This document shows positions 1-7,015 of a stretch of DNA of 9,433 bases, one piece after another. The position numbers were made by a program, and so were the translations under genes. The first letter of the stretch is position 1. Each line of letters opens with the position of its first letter. Source of the stretch: Thermogutta sp. (lineage in GTDB: Bacteria > Planctomycetota > Planctomycetia > Pirellulales > Thermoguttaceae); contig JAAZNR010000492.1 in NCBI GenBank assembly GCA_012798155.1, forward strand, positions 1 to 9,433. Direction: 5' to 3'. Below the pieces are notes generated by a model. It worked only from the letters and a program-made list of their open reading frames with translations. It had not been told where the DNA came from and made no database searches.

Positions 1-738
1 CTGCGGGAGATCGGCCGCTGGCTGGCCCAATTCGGCGACGGCGTTTACGGCACCCGCGGCGGACCCTTCAAGCCCGGCCGATGGGGCGCCTCGACCTGCA
101 AGGGCGATACGATCTACGTCTTCGCCTTCACTTGGCCGGCAGAAGGCACGCTGGTGCTCCCCGCCCTCCCGGCACGGATTGAAAAGGCGACGCTGCGTTC
201 CGGTGGGAATCTCCGTTGGGAACAGACGGACCAGGGACTCGCCCTCTCCGTGGATGCGCCGGACCCCTTGATCACGGTCATCGAACTGAAGCTCGACCGG
301 GATGCCCTGGCGATTCCGCCGATGAACGTGCCCGCCGCCGGGGCGATCAGCGCCGGCAAGCCCGCCCGGGCGTCCAACGTCTTTCAAAACAAGACCGAGC
401 AATTCGGCCCGGCCAAGGCCCTGGATGATGACCCGGACACGCGCTGGGCCACCGACGCCGGCACCGAGCAGGCGTGGCTGGAAGTGGACCTGCAAGTCCC
501 CTGCGAGGTAAGGCGGGCAACGATTCACGAGGCCTTTCCGGGCCGCATCCGAGCGTTCCGCATCGTGGCGGAAAAAGACGGCGCCTGGCTCCCGTGCCAT
601 GAGGGCACGACCGTGGGCGAGGATTTCTCGGCCGATTTTTCGCCCGTCGTCGCCCGCCGCTTTCGCCTGGAAATCACCAAGGCCGCCGAGGGCCCGACGC
701 TGTGGGAATTTCAACTCTTCGGCAAGCCCTCGCCGTGA
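1..738 (+). CDS. Alpha-L-fucosidase (GH29), C-terminal part with F5/8 type C domain; 5' end outside window
   Basis: The frame is open from the first base to the TGA at 736-738, so 245 C-terminal residues are visible and the start and catalytic TIM barrel lie upstream. Visible residues 1-105 read like the end of a GH29 alpha-L-fucosidase: LREIGRWLAQFGDGVYGTRG, then GGPFKPGRWGAST and KGDTIYVFAFTWP, followed by the C-terminal beta-sandwich. From memory this wording is close to that of planctomycete GH29 enzymes, which hydrolyse terminal alpha-L-fucosides in an extracytoplasmic compartment. Residues about 124-242 form an F5/8 type C (discoidin, CBM32-like) module, starting ASNVFQNKTEQFGPAKALDD, with DPDTRWAT, AWLEVDL and the terminal RFRLEITKA...WEFQLFG. 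That module probably binds carbohydrate. The catalytic nucleophile and any signal peptide cannot be checked here. The gene converges with the minus-strand gene ending at 877. Confidence 0.88.
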   Translation: MREIGRWLAQFGDGVYGTRGGPFKPGRWGASTCKGDTIYVFAFTWPAEGTLVLPALPARIEKATLRSGGNLRWEQTDQGLALSVDAPDPLITVIELKLDRDALAIPPMNVPAAGAISAGKPARASNVFQNKTEQFGPAKALDDDPDTRWATDAGTEQAWLEVDLQVPCEVRRATIHEAFPGRIRAFRIVAEKDGAWLPCHEGTTVGEDFSADFSPVVARRFRLEITKAAEGPTLWEFQLFGKPSP

Positions 739-876
739 AACCCCCGCCGGCATTGCCGCCGCGTACCGCGGGGCCGACCTCCCTTACCCTCTACAAGTGC
801 CTCTATACGGGAGGATTCTTTATACAGGAAGAAGATTTGATCGTGCCCGCAAGGTTTCCCCGCCTGTGGAACTCAT

Positions 877-1947
877 TCACCGGCCGGAGGGTCGGCGGGC
901 GGCGGTGATGCGAGCCTGAAGTTGCAAGGCCTCCGCGCGGACGGCGCCGGTTGCGCGGGCCAAAGCCATGCGACAGTAGACCTCCGCGGCGCCTGCCCGA
1001 CCCGCTGCGAGAGCCGCCGCGGCCTGGCGGAGAAGGGATTCCGCCTCGCGGTTTTGGGCGGCGACTTCGGCCGCCCGGAGCCGCGCCGCTTCATCCACGC
1101 CCAGTCCCTCACTGACCGCCGTGGCCCACGCCCGACTTGCATTCGATGGGCCGATCCCGTCGCCGGATGCGGTCGCGCTGCGCGTGCCGGAAAACGACGG
1201 ATCGGGCGGACGCGCGGCTTGAGCAGCGGCGGAGGAGGGGTTTTGCCCCGGTACGTCGGCCCCGGCGATGCCGTCTTTCCGTTCGGAAGCCGCCCCGGCC
1301 GTTCCGCCGGGGTTCTCGCCGGGGTTCTCTTCGCCCGGCCGGCCGTTTTCCAGAGGGTCCGCCATTCCCGTCGCCGTTGCCGTCGATAAGGCATGGGAAC
1401 GTTCCAGGACCTTCGATTGCGGATCGTCGAGCCGGGGCGTCTCGCCGGGGAAAACCGGCCGATCACCGACGACCGGCACAAAGCCCATCACGAAGGGCGT
1501 GGCGGATGCATCCCACCACCAGCCGTGGTACCCGTTGGAAAGCATGAGGGAGGGACTTTGGAACGTCGCCGCGCCGCGGTAGCCTTGCGACCACCGGCCG
1601 AAGAACTCGCCCTGCACACGCCGGCCGCGGAGTCCGAAACCGACGGAGCCGCCCGCGTCGCCGGGGAAGTTGCCGAAGGCGGGGGAAACACCGGGCGGCC
1701 GCGGTCCGAATCGGGCGAACCAGTTGGGGCCGACCAGGCTCCAGGAAACGCCCTGCATCTCGAAGAAAGAATCGGACGCCGACGTCGCGCCGACCGAGAC
1801 GGCGGCCTGCGGCGAAGGGTTGGACGCACTGCCGGAGGTCTGAGCGAGCAGGTCGGCTGTGCGAGCTGCAATAACAATGCCCGACGCGGAAACTAAAAGA
1901 ACAACCGCGCGAGCCAGAGGGGCGTGGGAGCCGCGGTATGCCGACAT
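877..1947 (-). CDS. Secreted protein of unknown function with TPR-like helical C-terminus
   Basis: A 356-residue protein. I do not recognise a named family. The start chosen is the ATG at 1947, because residues 1-35 then form a Sec signal peptide (MSAYRGSHAPLARAVVLLVS... ending near AARTADLLAQ). An in-frame TTG at 2019 would add 24 Arg/Pro-rich residues ahead of it and is less likely. A weak purine-rich stretch (GGGAGA) lies about 10 bases upstream. Residues 66-162 are Gly/aromatic rich (PNWFARFGP, GGSVGFGLRGRR, FFGRWSQGYRGA, PSLMLSNGYHGWWWD, PFVMGFVPVVGD) and look like a folded beta-type domain. Residues 163-285 are a Pro/Gly/Ser linker of low complexity. Residues 286-350 are Ala-rich helices with TPR-like spacing (LLRQAAAALAAGRAGAAEVYCRMAL). 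It is probably exported to the periplasm or cell surface. It diverges from the 16S unit and converges with the fucosidase. Confidence 0.72.
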   Translation of the reverse strand: MSAYRGSHAPLARAVVLLVSASGIVIAARTADLLAQTSGSASNPSPQAAVSVGATSASDSFFEMQGVSWSLVGPNWFARFGPRPPGVSPAFGNFPGDAGGSVGFGLRGRRVQGEFFGRWSQGYRGAATFQSPSLMLSNGYHGWWWDASATPFVMGFVPVVGDRPVFPGETPRLDDPQSKVLERSHALSTATATGMADPLENGRPGEENPGENPGGTAGAASERKDGIAGADVPGQNPSSAAAQAARPPDPSFSGTRSATASGDGIGPSNASRAWATAVSEGLGVDEAARLRAAEVAAQNREAESLLRQAAAALAAGRAGAAEVYCRMALARATGAVRAEALQLQARITAARRPSGR

Positions 1948-2051
1948 GGGTCTTCGTCTCCCGGCGAATGGTATCGGCACGAGATTGCGGGCGACAGGCG
2001 GTCGCCGGCAAAGACTCAAGGCCGAAGCGTCGTCTGCCGATCAACCATGTT

Positions 2052-2080
2052 ATTCTAGGCGCGGGGAGGCAGGCATTCCA
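2052..2080 (-). promoter_or_regulatory. Candidate sigma70-like promoter for the secreted-protein gene
   Basis: Read on the minus strand, TAGAAT at 2057-2052 is a good -10 element. TGGAAT at 2080-2075 sits 17 bases upstream as a poor -35 (3 of 6 matches). The -10 and the bases after it (TAGAATAACA) are identical to those of the rRNA promoter on the other strand at 2313-2322, which strengthens the call. Transcription would begin near 2045, giving a leader of about 100 bases before the ATG at 1947. Confidence 0.45.
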
Positions 2081-2144
2081 CGCCTGAATCGTGTCGGCCC
2101 CGATGCGGCAAGAGAAAAATGCCGCTTGGGGCAAAGGCGGGGGC

Positions 2145-2173
2145 TTGCACGGCGGGGCAGGCTCGGGTACCAT
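2145..2173 (+). promoter_or_regulatory. Weak candidate upstream promoter toward 16S
   Basis: TTGCAC at 2145-2150 and TACCAT at 2168-2173 are separated by 17 bases. The -35 matches the consensus at only its first three bases and the -10 at four. It could be an additional upstream rRNA promoter or chance. Confidence 0.22.
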
Positions 2174-2290
2174 AGCTTTTTCCCGCTGAGGGATTTGGAA
2201 GACGCGATCTTCCGGCCCCGGCGACGGCCGCAGCAAGCCGGGCAAACCGGGGGCCGAAACGGGGGTCGAAAAAGTCGTTGAGACCACCCG

Positions 2291-2318
2291 TTGACAGCCG
2301 AAAGCGGCGCGATAGAAT
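2291..2318 (+). promoter_or_regulatory. Strong sigma70-type promoter of the 16S rRNA unit
   Basis: A perfect -35 TTGACA (2291-2296) is followed after 16 bases by TAGAAT (2313-2318), five of six -10 matches. Transcription should start near 2325, about 200 bases before the mature 16S 5' end. This is the best promoter match in the window. It lies upstream of the boxA-like element and the processing stem, as expected for an rRNA promoter. Confidence 0.75.
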
Positions 2319-2365
2319 AACAAATGCCGGTCGACGAATGGTTGGTTCAACCCCGAGCGACCGCC

Positions 2366-2378
2366 GATCTTTGACAAC
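2366..2378 (+). promoter_or_regulatory. boxA-like rRNA antitermination element
   Basis: GATCTTTGACAAC resembles the boxA sequence of bacterial rRNA leaders (GCTCTTTAACA in E. coli, TTCTTTGAAAACT in Bacillus). It sits in the usual place, after the promoter and directly before the first arm of the processing stem. The NusB/NusE-containing complex would bind it as RNA. It could be misread as a second -35 (TTGACA at 2371-2376), but no good -10 follows at the right distance. Confidence 0.6.
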
Positions 2379-2424
2379 TTAGTAGCGTGTTGATGTAGCC
2401 CCATACGTGTGCCGGTGCGACCGG
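2378..2424 (+). other. 5' arm of long-range 16S precursor processing stem
   Basis: This leader segment is complementary, in colinear order, to 4096-4138 downstream of 16S. Bases 2378-2389 pair with 4127-4138 (11 Watson-Crick pairs plus one GU). The GATG at 2392-2395 pairs with CATC 4122-4125, and AGCC 2397-2400 with GGCT 4118-4121. GTGTGCCG 2407-2414 pairs with CGGCATAC 4105-4112 (one GU), and CCGG 2421-2424 with CCGG 4096-4099. Such a helix normally brackets pre-16S as an RNase III substrate. Confidence 0.7.
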
Positions 2425-2431
2425 ATCACGT

Positions 2432-2455
2432 AAACTGCCGTGACCACGGCAGTTT
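2432..2455 (+). other. Perfect 10-bp leader hairpin
   Basis: AAACTGCCGT (2432-2441) and its exact complement ACGGCAGTTT (2446-2455) enclose the loop GACC. The flanking GATC at 2424-2427 and 2457-2460 could extend the helix. It lies between the outer and inner leader-trailer stems and has no U-tract on its 3' side. It is therefore more likely a side hairpin of the pre-16S fold than a terminator. Confidence 0.65.
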
Positions 2456-2474
2456 CGATCAGATCTTTCAAGTT

Positions 2475-2486
2475 GCTAGCCATCCT
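2475..2486 (+). other. 5' arm of inner pre-16S stem
   Basis: CTAGC at 2476-2480 pairs with GCTAG at 4064-4068, and ATCCT at 2482-2486 pairs with AGGAT at 4055-4059. An extra GU pair (2475/4069) flanks the first block. The stem would close just outside the mature ends, 3-4 bases beyond the 16S 3' end. Its shorter length and internal loop make it less certain than the outer stem. Confidence 0.45.
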
Positions 2487-2523
2487 CTTTGGGGGTAGCT
2501 CCCCGGAGGGGTAAGCAAACAAA

Positions 2524-4067
<1,544 letters not shown>

Positions 4068-4069
<2 letters not shown>

Positions 4070-4086
4070 CGAGTCTCACGCTCGAC
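4068..4086 (+). other. Trailer hairpin after 16S
   Basis: GTCGAG (4068-4073) and CTCGAC (4081-4086) form a perfect 6-bp stem with a 7-base loop. No T-run follows, so it is not a terminator. It sits opposite the leader hairpin at 2432-2455 in the predicted precursor fold. Confidence 0.5.
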
Positions 4087-4095
4087 GACATGGAG

Positions 4096-4138
4096 CCGGA
4101 TGCTCGGCATACAAAGAGGCTCATCGCACGCTACTAGG
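4096..4138 (+). other. 3' arm of long-range 16S precursor processing stem
   Basis: This is the complement of the leader at 2378-2424. The longest uninterrupted block is CACGCTACTA at 4127-4136, matching TAGTAGCGTG at 2380-2389. It ends nine bases before the intrinsic terminator, so the terminated transcript contains the full arm. Confidence 0.7.
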
Positions 4139-4146
4139 CTTATACG

Positions 4147-4180
4147 CCCCGATGTCGGTTCGCCGCGTCGGGGTTTTTTT
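4147..4180 (+). terminator. Intrinsic terminator of the 16S unit
   Basis: CCCCGA (4147-4152) pairs with TCGGGG (4168-4173), with an inner CGG-TTCG-CCG tetraloop stem, followed directly by seven T (4174-4180). This is a textbook Rho-independent terminator and closes the 16S transcript without 23S or tRNA genes. Confidence 0.9.
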
Positions 4181-4545
4181 ATTTCTTGATTGCGTTTCTC
4201 CCGTCCTTTTTCCGCCGTCCTCGCAGACGGCGAACGCCCGAGGCGGACGCCGTGCTGGATGGCAACCGCTCCGGCCGGTTCCGCGTTGCGGCTGCCACGG
4301 CGGCAGGGGTCTCTCTAGCCATACCACGGCGCGCGGCGGGGACATATCGCCGGCAAAGGACAATTTGAGGAAAGGACTATTTCAGGTGACGCTTTCTGTC
4401 GGCGCTCCCTGTTGCCGAACCGCAACGTTTTTTGACAGGGGCCTGTTCAGGTACGAAGCCGGCCGCGGGAGCCGTCACCGCCGCATACCCGGGATATCCG
4501 CGGCAGGCGTTCGCCGCACGGCCCGTAAACGCGAGCTATTTTCCT

Positions 4546-4583
4546 TTAGGGCGTAAGCGTCTTTCTCTTAGGGCGTAAGCGTC
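4546..4583 (+). repeat. Tandem direct repeat, 22-base period, two copies
   Basis: TTAGGGCGTAAGCGTC occurs exactly at 4546-4561 and 4568-4583, separated by TTTCTC. It lies 150-190 bases upstream of the first pilin gene. It could be a paired regulator-binding site or a remnant of a dispersed repeat. Confidence 0.85.
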
Positions 4584-4616
4584 GGGCATACGAATTGCAA
4601 GCAATCGCTTGGATCG

Positions 4617-4635
4617 ATATCCGCGGGGCGGATAT
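4617..4635. repeat. Inverted repeat (8-bp arms)
   Basis: ATATCCGC (4617-4624) and GCGGATAT (4628-4635) flank GGG. The arms are perfect. The position upstream of the pilin genes suits an operator or an RNA hairpin. There is no T-run for termination. Confidence 0.6.
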
Positions 4636-4641
4636 TGTGCC

Positions 4642-4728
4642 CAAAAAGGGGATTCCGCAACGGTCGGCAAAAGGGGATACCCAACGATCCGCAAAAGGGG
4701 ATACCGGAACGGTCCGCGGCAAGAGGGG
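4642..4728 (+). repeat. Tandem AAAAGGGGA-type repeat, three copies plus degenerate fourth
   Basis: The units begin at 4642 (CAAAAAGGGGATTCC), 4668 (CAAAAGGGGATACCC) and 4692 (CAAAAGGGGATACCGG), with lengths of 26, 24 and 25 bases. Each ends in a variant of CAACGGTCGG or GAACGGTCCG. A degenerate head, CAAGAGGGG, follows at about 4720-4728 and coincides with the ribosome binding site of the first pilin gene. I recall similar AAAAGGGGA repeats between genes in planctomycetes but cannot verify that here. Confidence 0.85.
4723..4728 (+). promoter_or_regulatory. Ribosome binding site fixing the start of the first TadE-like gene
   Basis: GAGGGG lies eight bases before the ATG at 4737. It selects this start over the open frame reaching back to 4635, whose extra 34 residues are only a translation of the tandem repeats, and over the ATG at 4752. 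Confidence 0.6.
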
Positions 4729-4736
4729 TCTTCTCG

Positions 4737-5282
4737 ATGTACGAATGCCGAATGCGGCGAAAAGCCGATAGCCGGGGTCGGTTGCCGTCCCGCCTGGCAC
4801 GGCGTCGGCGAGGCACGCTCATCTTGGAACTGGTGTTGGTGCTGCCGCTGATTTTGATTGCGCTCTTGGCGGCCATCCAATTCGGAAAATACTTCGCCAA
4901 TATGCAGGAGATTTCGCTGGCGGCGCGGATCGGCGGCCTGGCGGCCTCGCGAACGGCCAACCTCTCCGCGGTGCCCGGCGATCCCGTCCCGACGACGGTG
5001 GTCGAGGCCGTCAACAAGCAATTGACGAGCGTCGGCATTCCTACCGCGGCGATCGCGCTGGAACACAACCTGGACGGCTGCCCCATCTTGCTCAAGTCGC
5101 CGCAGGATGTCTCCGTCGATGTCGATTTGATCTCCGCGCCGCCCCCGGGACGTTACGTTCGGGTGATCGTGATCGTGCCTCAGGCGGCGCTCATGCCGGA
5201 CCTCCTGCGGGCTTGCGGTCTGCACCTGGTGCTCCCCGGCAAGATCACGGCATTTTCCAACGTCTTTCAGTATGCAATGTGA
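4737..5282 (+). CDS. TadE-like pseudopilin (first of three)
   Basis: A 181-residue TadE-type minor pilin. TadE-like proteins are membrane-anchored pseudopilins of the Tad/Flp (type IVb) pilus system. Residues 1-26 are a basic leader ending RRRRG. The prepilin peptidase signature is clear: G26 followed by TLILE, giving Glu at position +5 of the mature protein, then a hydrophobic helix about 27-49 (ELVLVLPLILIALLAAIQFG). The C-terminal 130 residues lie outside the membrane and contain Cys115 and Cys150, possibly a disulfide. The start is chosen from GAGGGG eight bases upstream. The frame is open further 5' through the AAAAGGGGA repeats, but those residues are not protein-like. The TadG-like gene follows after about 90 bases and is probably co-transcribed. 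No Tad ATPase, secretin or prepilin peptidase gene is in this window. Confidence 0.82.
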   Translation: MYECRMRRKADSRGRLPSRLARRRRGTLILELVLVLPLILIALLAAIQFGKYFANMQEISLAARIGGLAASRTANLSAVPGDPVPTTVVEAVNKQLTSVGIPTAAIALEHNLDGCPILLKSPQDVSVDVDLISAPPPGRYVRVIVIVPQAALMPDLLRACGLHLVLPGKITAFSNVFQYAM

Positions 5283-5371
5283 GAGCGGCTCCGCCCCGCG
5301 TAAAGTCACGGCGTTCCCGTGGCGCAAATTGGTGACCCCGCCGCGAGACCGCATCTCCGTGCTTGATCGGC

Positions 5372-6151
5372 ATGTCAGCCCTCAATAGGCGACCCAACAT
5401 GAATCGTCGGCCCACGACAAGATCGGTCAGGGCCTCTGCGGCCTGTGCGAGCCTTGCTGCGAGCAACGAGCGGCGACCGAGCTTGTGTCGCAGCGGACAC
5501 GCCCCCCGAGACCGCAGCGGCTTCTCGACGCTCTGGCTGATTCTGACGTTGCCCATTTTTCTGACGTTGTTCGCGTTCGTCTTTGAAATGGGGCACATGT
5601 GGGTGGCGCGAGTCGAGCTGGAGAACGGCCTGGAGTCGGCGGCCTTGGCGGCCGTGCGGAGCTGGGCCGAGTCGGGCAGTAGCGATACCTACCTGCCGCG
5701 ACAGGTCGGCGCGGCCTACGCCGCCAACAATACCGTCCGGAGTTATCCCCTGGTCTTGGGGCTGAATCATGATCCGGCCGCCGGTCCGGATAACCCCAAT
5801 CAGAACCTGACGTGCACGGCGACGGTTTACAGCCCGGTCGGAGCGGTCTCGCCGGAGGGCAACTTGATCTTCGGCGCGATCCTCACGGACGACCCGAACT
5901 GCCCGTTGACCTTCAATGCCGGCATTCGCCCCAGTTGCGGACAATCCTACGTGGAAATCGGCGGCAGCGGCGGGACCGAATACGCCGTCCGTGCTCAGGC
6001 CGTGATGGAGGTCCCCAGCCCGATTTGCCGTCTTTTCGGCTTGGCGATGCCTGCTTATCGAATCACCGCTTTCACCATTGCCGCCTATTCGTGTGCCGAA
6101 CGTCGGCCGCGCCTGGTCCGCGTCGACCAATACATCTGCCCGGGACCGTGA
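5372..6151 (+). CDS. TadG-like membrane-anchored pilus-assembly protein
   Basis: A 259-residue protein from the ATG at 5372. A second ATG at 5399 and a TTG at 5363 are also possible, and none has a strong ribosome binding site, so the start is uncertain. Residues 1-50 are basic and low in complexity. Residues 51-74 form one membrane helix, entered through DRSGFSTLWLILTLPIF. Unlike its two neighbours it has no Glu at the fifth residue after the Gly, which fits the TadG-like group rather than processed pseudopilins. After the helix comes an amphipathic stretch (VARVELENGLESAALAAVRS) of the type common in TadE/TadG proteins. A long exported domain follows, with seven or more cysteines (for example DPNCPL, RPSCGQS, PICRL, YSCAE, YICPGP). 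Disulfides are likely. It may connect the pilus to the cell envelope. Its TGA is two bases from the next ATG. Confidence 0.72.
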   Translation: MSALNRRPNMNRRPTTRSVRASAACASLAASNERRPSLCRSGHAPRDRSGFSTLWLILTLPIFLTLFAFVFEMGHMWVARVELENGLESAALAAVRSWAESGSSDTYLPRQVGAAYAANNTVRSYPLVLGLNHDPAAGPDNPNQNLTCTATVYSPVGAVSPEGNLIFGAILTDDPNCPLTFNAGIRPSCGQSYVEIGGSGGTEYAVRAQAVMEVPSPICRLFGLAMPAYRITAFTIAAYSCAERRPRLVRVDQYICPGP

Positions 6152-6153
6152 GG

Positions 6154-6801
6154 ATGAACACCAGATTTGAATCCCCCGCCCCTGCCGCCGAGTGCGACTT
6201 GCGTCCGGGGCAATTTGCCGAAACAGGACGTACGGGATCGGCGCTGCCGGCTGCGAGGACGAAGGCGGGCTGTTTGCATGCGGGAGGGGGACGCTTGCGG
6301 CGTCGCTTGCGCGGCGGGTCGTTGACCCTGGAGGCCGTGCTGATTTTGCCCGTGCTGGTGTTGACGTTCTTGGCCGTCATCCAGTTCGGAATCTTGATGC
6401 TGGTCGAGCAAACCGTCGTCCACGCGGCCACCGTCGCCGCGCGGGAGGCGGCGAAAGGGGCGGACGTCGAGGCCGCCGTGCTCGCGGCCCACAGCGTCCT
6501 CGGTCTGCACGGCTTGAGCGTCGGTCCGGCGATGACGCTGGTTCTGGAAGACCCCCTGGCGGATACCCCCGCTCAAGTCCGCGGCGACCTGCCGTGCGAC
6601 ATCAGCGGGCTGCCGGCCCTGACGGCCGGTGAGGTTCGCGTCACCTTGTGCGTCTCTCTCAGTCATCGCCCGTTTCTCAACGGCTTGAGGTATTGGGCCG
6701 TCGATTTTACGGGCAGGAAGTTTACCGTCAGCGCAGTGGCGGACCGCGAATTCGAAGGTCAGGCCATGATCACACCTCGGCCGGGATGCCGATGCTACTG
6801 A
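6154..6801 (+). CDS. TadE-like pseudopilin (third gene of the cassette)
   Basis: A 215-residue TadE-type pseudopilin. The ATG at 6154 lies two bases after the stop of the TadG-like gene, so translation is probably coupled; GGGA at 6142-6145 may serve as ribosome binding site. The frame is open much further upstream, but that part overlaps the TadG-like gene and is not protein-like. Residues 1-55 are an unusually long basic leader ending RRRLRGG. G55 is followed by SLTLE, placing Glu at +5, and a hydrophobic helix (EAVLILPVLVLTFLAVIQFG) runs to about residue 82. An Ala-rich helical segment (VVHAATVAAREAAKGADVEA) comes next, then an exported domain with Cys148, Cys166 and a CRC pair at the very C-terminus. 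The core IQFG and ELVL/EAVL wording is shared with the first pilin, so the two probably arose by duplication. Confidence 0.82.
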   Translation: MNTRFESPAPAAECDLRPGQFAETGRTGSALPAARTKAGCLHAGGGRLRRRLRGGSLTLEAVLILPVLVLTFLAVIQFGILMLVEQTVVHAATVAAREAAKGADVEAAVLAAHSVLGLHGLSVGPAMTLVLEDPLADTPAQVRGDLPCDISGLPALTAGEVRVTLCVSLSHRPFLNGLRYWAVDFTGRKFTVSAVADREFEGQAMITPRPGCRCY

Positions 6802-6821
6802 AGCTCCGGACCGCAACATGC

Positions 6822-6836
6822 GGCGGGCGTCCCGCC
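6822..6836 (+). other. Short GC hairpin after the pilin cassette
   Basis: GGCGGG (6822-6827) and CCCGCC (6831-6836) enclose CGT. It lies 20 bases after the last pilin stop. No T-run follows on the plus strand, so it is at best a weak transcript end. Confidence 0.3.
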
Positions 6837-6841
6837 AGCGC

Positions 6842-6874
6842 AAAAAGAGGGGAGGGGACCGCGGTCCTCTCCCC
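6842..6874 (-). terminator. Intrinsic terminator for the M56 / coiled-coil gene, possibly bidirectional
   Basis: A near-perfect inverted repeat spans 6849-6874: GGGGAGGGGACC pairs with GGTCCTCTCCCC with a single GU and CG at the centre. On the minus strand it is followed by TCTTTTTG (complement of 6841-6848), which makes a good terminator about 140 bases after the stop at 7016. On the plus strand only ATGCCGATTTT follows, so termination of the pilin transcript here would be weaker. Confidence 0.72.
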
Positions 6875-7015
6875 ATGCCGATTTTCACGACGATTGATCG
6901 GCCCCTCTACGCCCAGCACGACTTCTCGTTAGGTGGCACCACCTCTGAAGGGTTGGCGTACCCTCGAAGGGGAGCCGCAACAAGCGCGTGCGGCCTGGAT
7001 TTCAGCCGCTACGTG

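Larger units (their letters stand above)
1948..2290. other. Divergent intergenic region between secreted-protein gene and 16S promoter
   Basis: About 340 bases without a credible gene. Open frames crossing it on both strands run into the rRNA leader or lie antisense to the secreted protein, and they have no recognisable protein character. It holds a candidate minus-strand promoter at 2052-2080 and a weak plus-strand candidate at 2145-2173, listed separately. I see no tRNA or other RNA gene. Confidence 0.6.
4181..4736. other. Repeat-rich intergenic region between 16S terminator and pilin cassette
   Basis: About 556 bases with no convincing gene. A plus-strand open frame (4152-4556) begins inside the terminator stem and has no protein character. 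Present are a TTGACA at 4432-4437 without a good -10, two copies of a 16-base sequence at 4546-4583, an inverted repeat at 4617-4635, and a three-to-four copy AAAAGGGGA repeat at 4642-4728. GATATCCGCGG occurs at 4493-4503 and again at 4616-4626. The promoter of the pilin cassette should be here, but I cannot fix it. Confidence 0.6.

Noticed and set aside
755..774. GC hairpin after the fucosidase stop
   Set aside because: The stem is five pairs plus a bulge and no T-run follows, so it cannot be called a terminator.
2371..2397. TTGACA at 2371 as a second rRNA promoter
   Set aside because: The only -10 candidate (GATGTA, spacing 15) is poor, and the sequence is better explained as boxA followed by the processing stem.
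1463..2404. 313-codon open frame on the minus strand across the secreted gene and rRNA leader
   Set aside because: It crosses the rRNA promoter and boxA-like region, overlaps the secreted-protein gene in another frame, and is Arg/Pro-rich as expected of GC-driven shadow frames.
4432..4457. TTGACA at 4432 as the pilin promoter
   Set aside because: No acceptable -10 is found at 16-18 bases. The nearest TA-containing hexamer is only 14 bases away and matches poorly.
4152..4556. 134-codon open frame after 16S
   Set aside because: It starts inside the terminator stem, has no ribosome binding site, and no domain or helix pattern.
4536..5354. 272-codon minus-strand frame antisense to the first TadE-like gene
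   Set aside because: Its composition mirrors the sense codons, and the sense strand has a clear prepilin motif and RBS.
6085..6888. 267-codon minus-strand frame antisense to the third pilin
   Set aside because: It begins within the terminator stem region and is rich in Arg/Gln/His, as expected for an antisense shadow.
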